64,000 bases of DNA from Gossypium raimondii. Lineage: Eukaryota > Streptophyta > Magnoliopsida > Malvales > Malvaceae. The position numbers and the translations under genes were made by a program. The notes below the pieces were generated by a model. That model saw nothing but the letters and a program-made list of their open reading frames with translations. It was not told where the DNA came from and did not search any database. Shown here piece by piece: positions 37,500 to 49,500 of this stretch. Every line of letters starts with the position of its first letter. Within the stretch, counting starts at the first letter, position 1. The stretch lies in contig NC_068569.1 in NCBI RefSeq assembly GCF_025698545.1, forward strand, positions 14,446,001-14,510,000. The letters are read 5' to 3'.

Positions 37500-40400
37500 A
37501 TGGGAGGTGGTGGTGGTGGTGAGATAGCAGCGGAGACAAGGAAGAAGAGGAAGAAGGGAAGGCCCTCTCTCTTAGAACTTCAAAAACGCTCTCTCAAACA
37601 ACAACAACTGCAGGAGCCGCAGCAACCGCAATTGCTTCTTCAAAAAACCCCTAATTCTTCTATCAATTCGAACCGCCGATCCACTCGCCGCCACCCAAAT
37701 CTCAACGGTGGGTCCCCAGTTTCCGGATCGATTTCCGGAGGAGAAGACGACGACGACGACGACCGCCTACAGAAGAAGCATAAACCATTGCTTGGTTTCA
37801 ATTCTTCTCGTACTGATCAGCATTATCCGATTCCTTCGGCGCTCAATTCGGCCTCCTATGGGTCCGATTCGAATGCCGATGGTGACAATCCCGACGCGTC
37901 ACTCAAGCGTCGCAAGTTTACCGCCGCCAAGGCTGGATCTGATCAAATGGTGATAAATCATACATTAATATATAGATTTCGCGGGTTTTTTAAAGTCCTG
38001 GTTTTGAAACAGAATCAAGAAATTGATTTTCCTACTTTATTTGGATATTTTATTTTAGGGTTTTATTTTGGGAATCGAAAATAGCTTCTCATGCGCCGAA
38101 ATTTTATAATTGCAACAGAGATGAACGAATGAGTTTGACTAAGTCATGTACCTTTTTTTTATTGGATATTGTTTCAACTTTTTGATTTTCGGCTAAACTT
38201 CAAGTTGTTTTGAACATAGTTTGTCTTCCTTTTCTTTCCCGATTTACGAATTTTCCATTATTATTTTATTATTTCTTGTCTTGGATTTAATCCTTCCTTT
38301 ATTTTTGTGCAAAATAATAGATGCACAGACCATCATGTCTGTAAAGCTTCAGTTTGTCTTTTCTTTTCTTTAATAATAATACTTCAAAGTTTTTGTTTTT
38401 GTTTTTTTTTTTTGGTACTTGCTTTGCATTGTTGTAGCTTTTTACTGTAACTTTCCTCAGTGATTCTTCAATAATCAACGCAAGTATCTCTTTTAATAGT
38501 TTTTTTTTCATTTAATTTGGGAGTTAAATAAATATATGTATTGACACGAGAGTTTATCTTATTTACAGGGAGAAAAGTTATCGAAAGTGACGGACACTCT
38601 TCATGGTATAAGTCTATCTCGGTTTTCATGAAAAAAAGGCATTTCTGGGAATTCTTAGAAAAAAAGAAGTGTTGGGCTTTGTTAACTATATTAATTTTAT
38701 TTCATTTATATGTGGACAGGTTCACCGGTGGAGTCTGGCCCCACCCCCACGACGCCTTTGCCAGACAAAAAGTTGTTGGTGTTCATTCTTGACAGGCTTC
38801 AAAAGTATTTGTTATTTTTGGCTCATTTGATTTTTTTTTTCTTAGTTTATCTTCCGTTTGACGGGTTTTTATCCTTTTTACTTAATCTACTTCCAGGAAA
38901 GATACTTATGGGGTATTCTCTGAGCCAGTAGATCCTGAAGAGGTGCATTTTGTTTTTCATTCTTGCATAAATCTAGATTACTGAAAAGTGAAATCACGGT
39001 TCCTGATATAATGTTTGATTGGTCTTGATACAGCTTCCAGATTACCATGATATTATTGCACACCCAATGGACTTTTCGACAGTCAGGAAAAAACTTGATG
39101 AGGGAGCTTATATTACCTTAGAACAATTTGAGGTTTGTTTTGCAAGCATTCTCTTTGCTAATGTGGATAAAATGTTCGTCTATCCGTCTTCCTCCTGACA
39201 TAGTGGAGAGGGAAAGCCAACTAAGTTGTTTGACTGCATTACTGTCAATGGTGATTAAGTTTCTGATGTTATTTTCTGGATTTCTCTGGTTGATGTGTGT
39301 TTTTGTAGCAATTGTGTATGGCAAGTCAAGTGTGTGTTGTCAGTCAAGCAAGTCCTTGAAGAATACTGGAGGCATGCTATGCCTTTTGAGATTACTGTAG
39401 TAAAGATGTTGGCTATGATGTTTAAGTACTTCATTAAGTTCACTTGTTTGGGATAGCATTTTGGCCTCTTATGCCTGGAAGATTCTTTAATTTGGTTTGA
39501 GAAGATAATTACTTGCCTTTGTTTTTTACTGTTCGTATGATATATAATTTATTTGGTACTGCCAATGGTTTGCCTATGATTTGTGGAATTTGATTGCAAA
39601 ACTTGTTTTGTTTAGCATGGGATCTTACAGTGTTACTCTTTCCTAGCAGATAACTATATATGCTGTAAGTTGCTTTTTGTGGTTAACTGAGAAGATGAAA
39701 ATCCTAATGAAATGATTTTCATGTCAGTATAAATGCCCTGGACCAGTGGGGATAGTCTTTAGATGCTACAAACATGTAGTAATCAAAACTTAGATTTAGG
39801 GGATATAGTTTTTCTGGAATGATACTTGATGTATAACTGAAAATTTGTGAGTTTGATTCATGCAGATTGATGTTTTCCTAATATGCTCGAATGCAATGCA
39901 GTATAATGCACCAGATACAATTTACTTTCGACAGGTTTGTCTAGGTCTCAATTGTATTAATTCCTTTGTCATGATACTGTGGTCTCTGTTATTTTAAACG
40001 TCTGGATTGGATGGTTAGGCACGATCAATGCAGGAGTTGGCTAGAAAGGACTTTGAGAATTTGAGGCAAGATAGTGATGAAGGTGAACCACAAGTGAAAG
40101 TTGTGAGGAGAGGAAGGCCACCTGGAAAGAGCCTCAAAAAGTCATTGGTTTCATCGTCATCTATTGACCATGTTGGTTCTGAGTACTCCTCAGATGCAGC
40201 ACTAGCTGCTGGACGAGATGCTTCTAGCCTTTCAAACACTTACAATTTGAGGAAAGCACCTAATTCCCTCAAACTACGGCCTGCTGATACATTTATCAGG
40301 CCCTCCTGGGGTTCTCCTAGCAAAGAAAATCATGCCATTTGTTCATCTGAATGGGAGAATGAATTTCCAGGTTTGGTATTTATCTGACTTTATATACATA

Positions 40401-41842
40401 TCCTTAAGTCTTTAGCTTTTTTAATGTAAAATGTTATTTACTACATATTTTCTGTATTTCATATTGAGCTATTTTTCTTTCGTTTTGTAGCTTCTGTTGT
40501 GAGGGCTGTGATGAAGTATGGGATGAAACATTTTGCAGTAGATGAGAACAGGCGTGACACCTACAACCACTCATCGACTTCTGGACATGAGCAACATACC
40601 TTTTCCACCTTGGATGGAGAATTGAAGCAACTAATTCCGGTGCGTTTTATGTTTGTATAATGGCAATAACAGTTATTAATGCATTAGTTAGAAGATTATT
40701 GTATGAGCTGTATAGCTAGAATGTTTGATCTACCTTAGACTCATTGAGCGCAGCTAAGGAATCCTAAACTTTTTGTTTATTAATAAATTGTATACAAAAG
40801 TTGTGGTGCAGGTGGGTTTGCCCTGGTAATTTGATATGTTTATATAACTAGCTAAAAGGGTGTTTGAATATTCTGACAACTAGTGTTTATGAGGGAACAA
40901 TACAAAACTATCCAGATCAGTGGCAGAATAGAATGCTCAATCCCTTATATTGACTAATTATTTTTATCTCCCTCGATTTTATTTTGGTCAATTATATTGT
41001 TTATCAGGTTAGTTTGACTGCAGAAAATGGTAACCCTTTTTCCCCCTTTCATTGTCTGTCAGGTTGGTTTGAGTGCAGAAAATGGTTATGCTACAAGCTT
41101 GGCACGTTTTGCTGCAAATCTTGGACCAGTTGTTTGGAAAATTGCTTCAAGGAAAATTGAAAGTGTTTTGCCTAGAGGACTCAAGTTTGGTCCTGGATGG
41201 GTTGGAGAAAACAGGACAGTTGAGCAACCACAATGTTCCTTTTCTGATAAGCAGAGATCTCCGAATTCTCTATCTGATAACCCTCCTGGCAGATTTTTAT
41301 CAACAGCTACTTCTGGTTCAAACTCCATTGCTGCAAGTAGATTTCCTTTGCAAGGTAGAGAAGACATGGAAGCTGTCAGAGGCCTAACTTCTCAAAATGA
41401 CTCGACTTCTGCACCTTCTCATCAGTTTCAGCAAAGTCTTGTTCCACACTCGGGTATCAATGGTTCTATTGGTGGGTTTGGGTTTGGTTACTCCTCTCAA
41501 ACGGGGTTGGTAACACAGTGTGTAAATTCTTTGTCTGAAAAGACTACAGTGCCGACTCAAACACACGACATGATTTCGGGTGCTAGTGATTTTCTTCCGA
41601 AAGAGGCCAAGTTGGCAGATAGTTCAATCGCTTTACATTCTGGAAATGCAATGGCTGTGGAGCCTGAAATGGTGTCACATGCGGTGGCAACTAATGTCGG
41701 GCTTCAGCGGAGTTCCTATAATGAACCGAATTTCCTTCAATTTGCTCCTGATCTTAATGTGAGATTTCTGGCACCGGGTTCACCTAGTTCTAGTGTGCCA
41801 ATTGGTTCACCCCAGCGCCCTGATTTAGCATTGCAACTCTAA
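37500..41842 (+). CDS. BRD1: Bromodomain protein, BRD9-like SWI/SNF subunit, tandem copy B (688 aa)
   Basis: Exons 37500-37949, 38569-38605, 38720-38804, 38897-38942, 39034-39132, 39866-39934, 40019-40370, 40491-40639 and 41063-41842 give 689 in-frame codons with no stops, so it is structurally intact. Exon sizes equal those of copy A except exon 1. Bromodomain features are kept: LPDYHDIIAHPMDFSTV and NAMQYNAPDT (Asn253). Exon 1 has a six-residue Asp run, from a GAC microsatellite, that copy A lacks. In exon 9 it agrees with copy C against A at most differing sites (for example SDKQRSPNS, GLVTQC), while in exon 7 it agrees with A (RRGRPPGKS). Role as for copy A: acetyl-lysine reader in a SWI/SNF complex, from family knowledge. 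Confidence 0.93.
41008..41029 (+). other. Duplicated exon-9 acceptor (decoy micro-exon), copy B
   Basis: TTTATCAG|GTTAGTTTGACTGCAG...ATG|GTAACC, 55 bp before the true acceptor (exon 9 from 41063). Same arrangement as copies A and C; the donor here is weaker (GTAACC). Confidence 0.55.
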
Positions 41843-42789
41843 TAATCAGCTTCCATATGATGTGGCTTGTATGTGCTAATTGTAGTATTAGGTCAAGTAC
41901 GCCTGTATATGATGATAAGATTTGGTCGAAATTTACTTACTACATTCTTCATTGGAAGGTCGGTTGAGTAGTGGTTCCTCAAGAAGTCATAGGATCAGAT
42001 TGTAGGGGAGATTTTGTATAGATTGATATATCAAATTCTTTCATAGGGTTAAAAAATTACAGATTTATATACGATATCTAACATGTTATATTTTGAGTTG
42101 TTAATGAATATTGTTACCAATACTACTACTGGTATTACGTACGAGATATCATTCATGTCATGAATTATGAAATGTTCATGTTTGGAGCAATGAAGTAGTG
42201 CTTAAACTAGTTGATGCAAAATTGAGGGCAACTGATACTGAAAACTTTGCCAAGGGAGTTTGAGTGATGTTATGTAAATTGCAATTATATATACATGTGC
42301 ATATATAATTATATTATATATGTTGAGAGCATGTATGCAGTTCTCTTGTTAGTTCTGTATCAGTGTTAATTTGTTTCCTTCCTCCGCTCCCACATTGAGA
42401 TACCAGTCCAGGCAGAGAATTTCTTGAAAATATAATATCATAGTTTTCGTGATCTTGTATAAGTTGTCCTGGCATATTTCTAGTTGCATCCTAGTTACAT
42501 ATGCTGTCCTCGCATATTCATCCTTTAAGAGGTAAGGTCGGGGCAGTAGTAGTCATTTTCCAAGATCAATAGTGAAGAGAATTGTTTATTTGAACAATAG
42601 CATGCATTATGTTAAAAAAATCTCAATCATTCACTGTACAATAATGGCCAGGTTTGGAAATATATTCTATGCCGCCTAAAATAGCCATGGTGGCCACCTA
42701 ATGCTTGGCGTTTTTGCATACATCAGACAATAGTGGAATCTTAGTTTAGAGGGACTTCAAAGCCTCCCATATTTTTGTTTGGCAAACTG
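41843..42789. other. BRD-B 3' flank and copied NLP 3' flank
   Basis: To about 42310 it matches the 3' flank of copy A. From about 42315 (TTGAGAGCATGTATGCAG) it matches the DNA downstream of the real NLP gene (from about 51545, CTGAGAGCATATACGCAG), including GAATTTCTTGAAAATATAA and the CAAGATCAATAG block. It is part of the duplicated unit. Confidence 0.7.
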
Positions 42790-43790
42790 GAGCAGAGCCC
42801 TTTGGAAGATTATAGGAGTCTTAACTGTGTTGCGCTCACACCATCTACATGTATCATCATTACTTGAGACCAAATCTAGTTACATCATCTGTCCTAAATC
42901 GTCTTGTTATTTCATGCAGTAAAGCTTTAAACTGCCATTTACTTCGCATGCGGAGAAGTATATTCTCAGCGCCGTACGTGACCTCTACCCTTTGAGTTTG
43001 AGCATCCAAATCTTGAGCAAATTGGCCAGTATTCTTTGTAATTATGGGTTGTATAATTGTCAGGGATAAGCTGTTCTTATGGAATCTAAGGCTCTTTGAT
43101 CTTGGGAAGAGCTATAGTTCGTCCTGACTTAAGACATGCAGTTCTGCATCACTTGTGACTCTTTCCAGGTCACCACCCCAGAGTTCTCTCCTCCTATAAG
43201 ACCTTCATTACCAGACATGCTAAACTTTGAAGGCTGGTTCGTTCCATAACAACAGCTATGACTTGAACCGGAACTCAGGCTACACGAGGAGCAAGGTGAA
43301 TTTGAAGTACAGCTTGGGTCCCGAAATTACCATCCTCAGCCAGCTTTGTGATTCTTTTCAAGGTTGTGGGGCACGCTAAAAAATATTGAAAGGAAACCGG
43401 AAAGGACATCAAATTATAGAGCAATGATAGCCAACAGTATGCAATTATGTTCATTAGTATCCCATACCATGCTATATGACAGGGATACTTACTGAAACAC
43501 ATAGGTACCAAATAAACCAGAAGGAAAATAACAAGCCAACATGGTAACATTAACATACAGCTTCTACTTTTTCTTTTTTTCTGTCTTCAACTTTCAACAG
43601 AAACTCCTTTTAATCTAAAATTATTAGCTGTTTGTCTACCAAGCTTACACCACAACCAAAACATCCATTAACACTTAGCACCAATGCTTTTTGCTTCATC
43701 GTTTAGTCTTCCAGCAACATATTAGCGAGGAACCAGCAAAGTGATTGTTTTTTCTGCCTTGCTACGCCTCTACTCTCTCTTTTTTCGTTT
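42790..43790 (-). pseudogene. Truncated duplicate of the NLP gene (3' exons only)
   Basis: Minus-strand copy of the NLP 3' end at 52331-53500. It holds the PB1/C-terminal exon (block homologous to TTGAGCATCCAAATCCTGAGC and the CTTGGGAAGAGCT region), the intron, and the first part of exon 3 with the RWP-RK start (43660-43790). About 70 bp are missing in the PB1 OPCA part (near 42848), with many other changes. Homology stops abruptly at about 43785, inside exon 3, where Myb/SANT-like sequence begins. It has no start codon or N-terminal exons, so it is a dead by-product of tandem duplication. Confidence 0.88.
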
Positions 43791-43796
43791 CCCCTT

Positions 43797-44690
43797 TGCA
43801 AGGTGATGTTATAAAATGTTGTTGTTCAAATTATCTGCCTTATGTGCTTGGTTATGATGGAACAAATTTCCAGCTTGTGCTATCTTGTTTGTTAGTCAAA
43901 ACCTGATGCAATGAAATGGATGAATACAAGAATTGCTAATTATGATAAGCTGTTGATGCTTTTTGCTAAAGATACAGAAAAGAGGGATGGGGCTAAAGGG
44001 GGTCACTTGGGCAGCCCAATAGGTGGCCGAGTATCTGATGGTATCCCTTTGCAAGATGTAGTTGGTGCAAGTATGGAGGAAAAAGACACGAATGATACCA
44101 GCCAAGTTGGTTCGCAAGCACCATCCCAGTCAACAACATCATTGAAACCGAAAAAAAAGTGAAAGGCGACAAGAGTTGAAGTATTTGAAAGGGAGTTACA
44201 AGCATAAGGGAAGCGATTAAAGGTGTTGCAGAAGAATGTTATAGCCGAGAGAGGACAACCACGCGTTTACTCGGAGCAGGAAGTATTCGCAGAATTAGTG
44301 AACATAGGTGTTGAAATATAGTTGCGGAACTTGTGGTATAAGGCATATATTTTCCTTAGTGCAAACGCTGGGAGGGTGAGAGCCGTTTTTGGTTGCTCAG
44401 CTGAGGAGCGAAAGGAATTTTTATTGCAGATGATGTATACTAGTTCTGGAGACCCGGCATATTAAAAATTTATTAGCTAGTTAGGATTCTTTCTTTCATT
44501 AGGCTTGAAGATGGGACGGCATGTGTGCGTTTGCGAAAAGGAAGGGATTTTGTACATAAGATAAGATGATTCATAATTTATGATATGATAGGGTAAAGCT
44601 ATTTTTACTTTTTATTTGGTATATTAGTTGAATACCACTACTAGTACAGAATCTAAATGGTTTTGAAAGATACAACTTTGCCTCTTTGAA
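43797..44690 (+). pseudogene. Truncated duplicate of the Myb/SANT-like gene (copy 2)
   Basis: Matches 26945-27720, beginning at the end of exon 1/intron 1 of copy 1 (AGGTGATGTTATAAAATG versus AGGTTGGTAAAATG). The DNA-binding exon is missing. The second exon reads KPDAMKWMNTRIANYDKLL, MLFAKDTEKRDGAKGG, PLQDVVGASMEEKDTND, then stop, with later relics RGQPRVYSEQEVFAELVNIG and FGCSAEERKEFLLQMMY. It is better preserved here than in copy 1, so it helps to reconstruct the parent family. Confidence 0.8.
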
Positions 44691-44997
44691 AAATTCTAAA
44701 AACAAACTCTTTAATATCAAGTTTTCATTAACTTTATTGAGAGTTAAATTCAAAGGTGACTGGTCGTAATAATTTATATGGAAGTGTGCTGAGAATTGTT
44801 GCATGTTGACAGTGTCCAAGAAGAGAAAATGGTAAATTGTGTGGTTGAAGGGAAAATTTACATGCCCTTGCACAAGTTTCATGGTCCTTAATGTATAAAC
44901 CTTGTGTGTTCTTCGTGTTGCCAGCTATCCTTTTAATTGGGATGCTTGGTGGGTCATGGTATTGCTTAAGTACGTGTCTTTGATGACTATGGAAAGT

Positions 44998-45043
<46 letters not shown>

Positions 45044-46475
45044 AATCCACCTATGTTTGTTGTGATGGGACTGTGCGAAGTCCTATGTCATATGATTTGT
45101 CATATGATTAGTTAAATATTTTAACAAAACATAATCTTCTTCTAAGGCAAAGTAAAACGTGGTATCTTTAAGGATGAGATGTGAATTATGTGAGGTATAC
45201 TTATGCTTAAGTATAATAATTACTCCCAATTTAAAAGAGAGTTATAAAATAACATTTCTTGAGATAAAATGTACAATATATAATTGTGTTGTAAGATATA
45301 CATAGTAATTGAATAATGTATCTATAAATTTAAAGAGTGCTGTGTTTGGGGAAAACACATTAAGTGGATTAATGACGTAAAAAGGTATATATAAAGTAAA
45401 TTGTGGCCTACTTGTTAAGATACAATTGGCCATGATAGACTGTCATTCCATGTATTGTTTTATTATTGACAATTGAATAAAACTTGATGAAGATGTCACG
45501 AAATTTTTTTTGAAACTTTTAGATTTTTTTTCTTAGAGTTAAAAAATATCAGTGATGATATTCTAGCGATCTTTCTATAATGTGAAGGTTTTAGGTGGAC
45601 CAAAAAAGATTTTTAGGTGAAGTTTTTAATCTTTTCTTGATGTTTGTTGTTTATAGATTTTCTTGTTACTATTTCGAATATGGGTTTGGTTGGGATTTGT
45701 AGTTTTTGAGGTAGGGCTTCTTTATTTTGTATTTCATAGTGGGATTTGGGATAATTTTGGTGATAATGGCTGGTAAGGGAAAAAAGAAGAAAAATGTGAA
45801 AAAGAAAAGGAAAAAGCTACGAAAGTGAAGAAAGCAGAAAAAGAAAGGAAAATAAGAATCCTTATAACGACTGATAAATTGGAATGTACCATTAGGGGAG
45901 CCGAGATGCGAACAATATTGAATTGTAGAAGTTTTTAGTACCCCGAGGAAGTAATTGCCTCAGTGAGGTATAAGCTACAACGCAAGGTGGTAGTAAAGAA
46001 ATTTTCTTCTATTATATGTGTTTGAGTCAAGGTTTCATCCTCTGCATATGTTCTTCGTTGAGGTGTTGAATTATTATGGATTCTGGGGCAATCAGTAGAA
46101 ATATTGTAGTGGAATTAGATAACTTACTTTATACATTGTCAAAAGCATGGTGAATTACGCTTTTAAAAAATATATATTAGCTGAGAAATACTGGTGAAGT
46201 ATGTTGTTCTTCATGGTATTACGAGGAGAAAACTTAATTTTGGACAATAGAAATCATTTATGATATTTATAATAATAAATTATAAACTGAATTATTATCC
46301 ATGTTTCAAGTAAGATAATCTAAATTATTTCCTAACTTTTTTACAAAACAATCTTTTCGGCAGAAAATTATATCATTATTTTAAAATTTCAAAAAAAAAA
46401 AGTTTTGTTGGATTTTAGACAGGTGTCGGCAGACGGAATGGTTTGGACACTACTAGCGTATAGACGTATCGATAA
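44691..46475. other. Copy-C upstream region, unrelated to the A/B promoters
   Basis: No gene recognised. It holds an AC/AT microsatellite, a diverged match to the A-B spacer (45155-45215), and a Lys-rich short frame near 45765-45830 (MAGKGKKKKNVKKK) that soon stops. The block replaces the G-box promoter seen before copies A and B. Confidence 0.5.
44998..45043 (+). repeat. (CA)n(TA)n compound microsatellite
   Basis: About eleven CA units directly followed by about twelve TA units. Confidence 0.95.
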
Positions 46476-46535
46476 TACCAGAAATCGAAAGCTTGTTTAG
46501 AGAGGAAAAAAAAAAAGGCGAAAAAGAAAAAAGCA

Positions 46536-49500
46536 ATGGGAGGTGATATTGGTGGTGAGATAGCAGCGGAGACAATGAAGAAGAGGAAGAAGAAGGGAAG
46601 GCCCTCTCTCTTAGAGCTTCAAAAACGCTCTCTCAAACAACAACGACTTCAGGAGCCGCAGCAACCGCAATTGCTTCTTCAAAATACCCCTAATTCTTCT
46701 ATCAATTCGAACCGCCGATCCACTCGCCGCCACGCAAATCTCAACGGTGGGTCCCCAGTTTCCGGATCGACTTCCGGAGGAGACGACGACGACGACGATG
46801 ACCGCCTACAGAAGAAGCATAAACCATTGCTTGGCTTCAATTCTTCTCGTACTGATCAGCATTATCCGATTCCTTCGGCGCTCAATTCGGCCTCCTATGG
46901 GTCCGATTCGAATGCGGATGATGACGATCCCGACGCGTCACTCAAGCGTCACAAGTTTACCACCGTCAAGCCTGGATCTGATCAAATGGTGATTAATCAT
47001 ACATTAATATATAGAATTCGCGAGTTTTTGAAACAGAATCAAAAAAGGATTTTCCTACTTTATTTGGATATTTTATCTTAGGGTTTATATTTTGGAAGTC
47101 GAAAATAGCTTCTCGTGTGCCGAAATTTATGATTGCAACGGAGATGAACGAATGAGTTTGACTAAGTCATGTACCTTTTTTTATTGGATATTATTTGATT
47201 TTCAGCAAAACTTCAAGTTTTTTATATTTTATGTCTGTAGACTGTAAAGCTTCAATTTTGTCTGTTCTTTAATAATAAGACTAAAATGTTTTTTTTTTTT
47301 GGTACTTGCTTTGCATTGTTGTAGCTTTTTACTGTAACTTTCCTCAGTGATTCTTCAATAATCAACGCAAATCTCTTTTAATATTTTTTTTTCATTGAAT
47401 TTGGGAGTTAAATAAATATATGTATTGACACGAGAGTTACCTTATTTACAGGGAGAAAAGTTATCGAAAGTGACGGACACTCTTCATGGTATAAATCTAT
47501 CTGGGTTTTCATTAGAAAAGGCATTTCTGGGATTCTTAGAAAAAAGAAGTGTTGGGTTTTGTTAACTATATTAATTTTATTTCATATATATGTGGACAGA
47601 GTCACCGGTGGAGTCTGGCCCCACCCCCTTGACGCCTTTGCCAGACAAAAAGTTGTTGGTATTCATTCTTGACAGGCTTCAAAAGTATTTGTTATTTTTG
47701 GTTCATTTGATTTTTTTTTTCTTATCCTATCTTCCGTTTGATGGAATTTGATCGTTTTTACTTAATCTACTTCCAGGAAAGACACTTATGGGGTATTCTC
47801 TGAACCAGTAGATCCTGAAGAGGTGCATTTTGTTTTTCATTCTAGCATAAATCTAGCTTACTGAAAAGTGAAATCCCTGTTCCTGATATAATATTGGATT
47901 GGATACAGCTTCCAGATTACCATGACATTATTGCACACCCAATGGACTTTTTGACAGTCAGGAAAAAACTTGATAAGGGAGCTTATACTACCTTGGAACA
48001 ATTTGAGGTTTGTTTTGCAAGCATTCTCTTTGCTAATGTGGATACAATGTTCATCTATCTGTCTACCCTCAGACATGGTGGAGAGGGAAGGCCGAGTAAG
48101 TTGTTTGACTGCATTGCCGTCAATGTTGATTAAGTTTTTGATGATGTTTTCTGGATTTCTCTGGTTGATTTGTGTGTTTTTGTAGAAAATGTATATGCTG
48201 AGTCAAGTTTGTGTTGTCAATCAAGCAAGTCCCTGTTGAATACCGGAGGCATGCTATGTCTTTTCAGAATACTGTAGTAATGTTGTTGGCTATGATGTTT
48301 TAGTTGTTCATTTTGAGTGCAGTTGTTTGGGATGGCATTTTGGTCTCTTATGTCTGAAAGGTTCTTTAATTTGGTTTGAGGGGATAATTAATTGTTCTAC
48401 TTGCCTTTGTTTTTAATGTTTATACGATATTGAATTTAATTGGTACTGCCAATGATTTGCCCATGATTTGTGGAATTTGATTGCAGAACTTGTTTTGTTT
48501 AGCTTGGGATCATACAGCGTACTCTTCCCTAGCAGACAACTATATATGCTGTGAGTTGCTTTTTGAGGTTAACTGAGAAGATGAAAATCCTAATGAAATG
48601 ATTTTCAAGTTTGTATGAATGCTCTGGACTCGTCCAGTGAGGATAGTCTGTACAAGCATGTTGTAACAGAACTTTGTTTTAGGCGATTTAGTTTCCTGCA
48701 TATGGTTTTCTGGCTATAATCTTGATGTTTCTAGGACTGCAACTGAAATTTGTAAGTTTATTTGTGCAGAGAGATGTTTTTCTAATATGCTCGAATGCAA
48801 TGCAGTATAATGCACCAGATACAATTTACTTTCGACAGGTTTGTCGAGGTCTCAATTGTATTAACTCCTTCATTATGATACTCTGGTTTCTGTTATATTA
48901 AACATCTGGATTGGTTGGGTAGGCACGATCAATGCAAGAGCTGGCCAAAAAGGACTTTGAGAATTTGAGGCAAGATAGTGATGAAGGTGAACCACAACTG
49001 AAAGTTGTGAGGAGAGGAAGGTCACCTGAAAAGAGCCTCAAAAAGTCGTTAGTTTCAGCATCATCTATTGACCATGTTGGTTCTGAGTACTCTGATGCAA
49101 CTCTAGCTGCTGGACGATATACTTCCAGCCTTTCCAACACTTACAATTCCCACAAGCTACGGCCTGCTGATACATTCATCAGGTCCTCCTGGGGTTCTCC
49201 TAGCAAAGAAAATCATGCCATTTGTTTGTCTGAATGGGAGAATGAATTTCCAGGTTTGGTATTTTTCTGACTTCATATAAATATCCTTGAGTCTTTAAAC
49301 TTTTTGATGTGAAATGTTAACTACATATTTTCTATATTTCATATTGAGCTATTTTTCTCTCATTTTGTAGCTTCTGTTGTGAGGGCTGTGATGAAGTTTG
49401 GGATGAAACATTTTGCAGTAGATGAGAACGGGCGTGACACCTACAACCACTCATCGACTTCTGGACATGAGCAACGTACCTTTTCCACCTTGGTTGGAGA

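Noticed and set aside
45765-45850. Lys-rich short frame (MAGKGKKKK...) as a small basic protein gene
   Set aside because: It ends after about 20 codons in low-complexity A-rich DNA with no supporting motif or splice structure.
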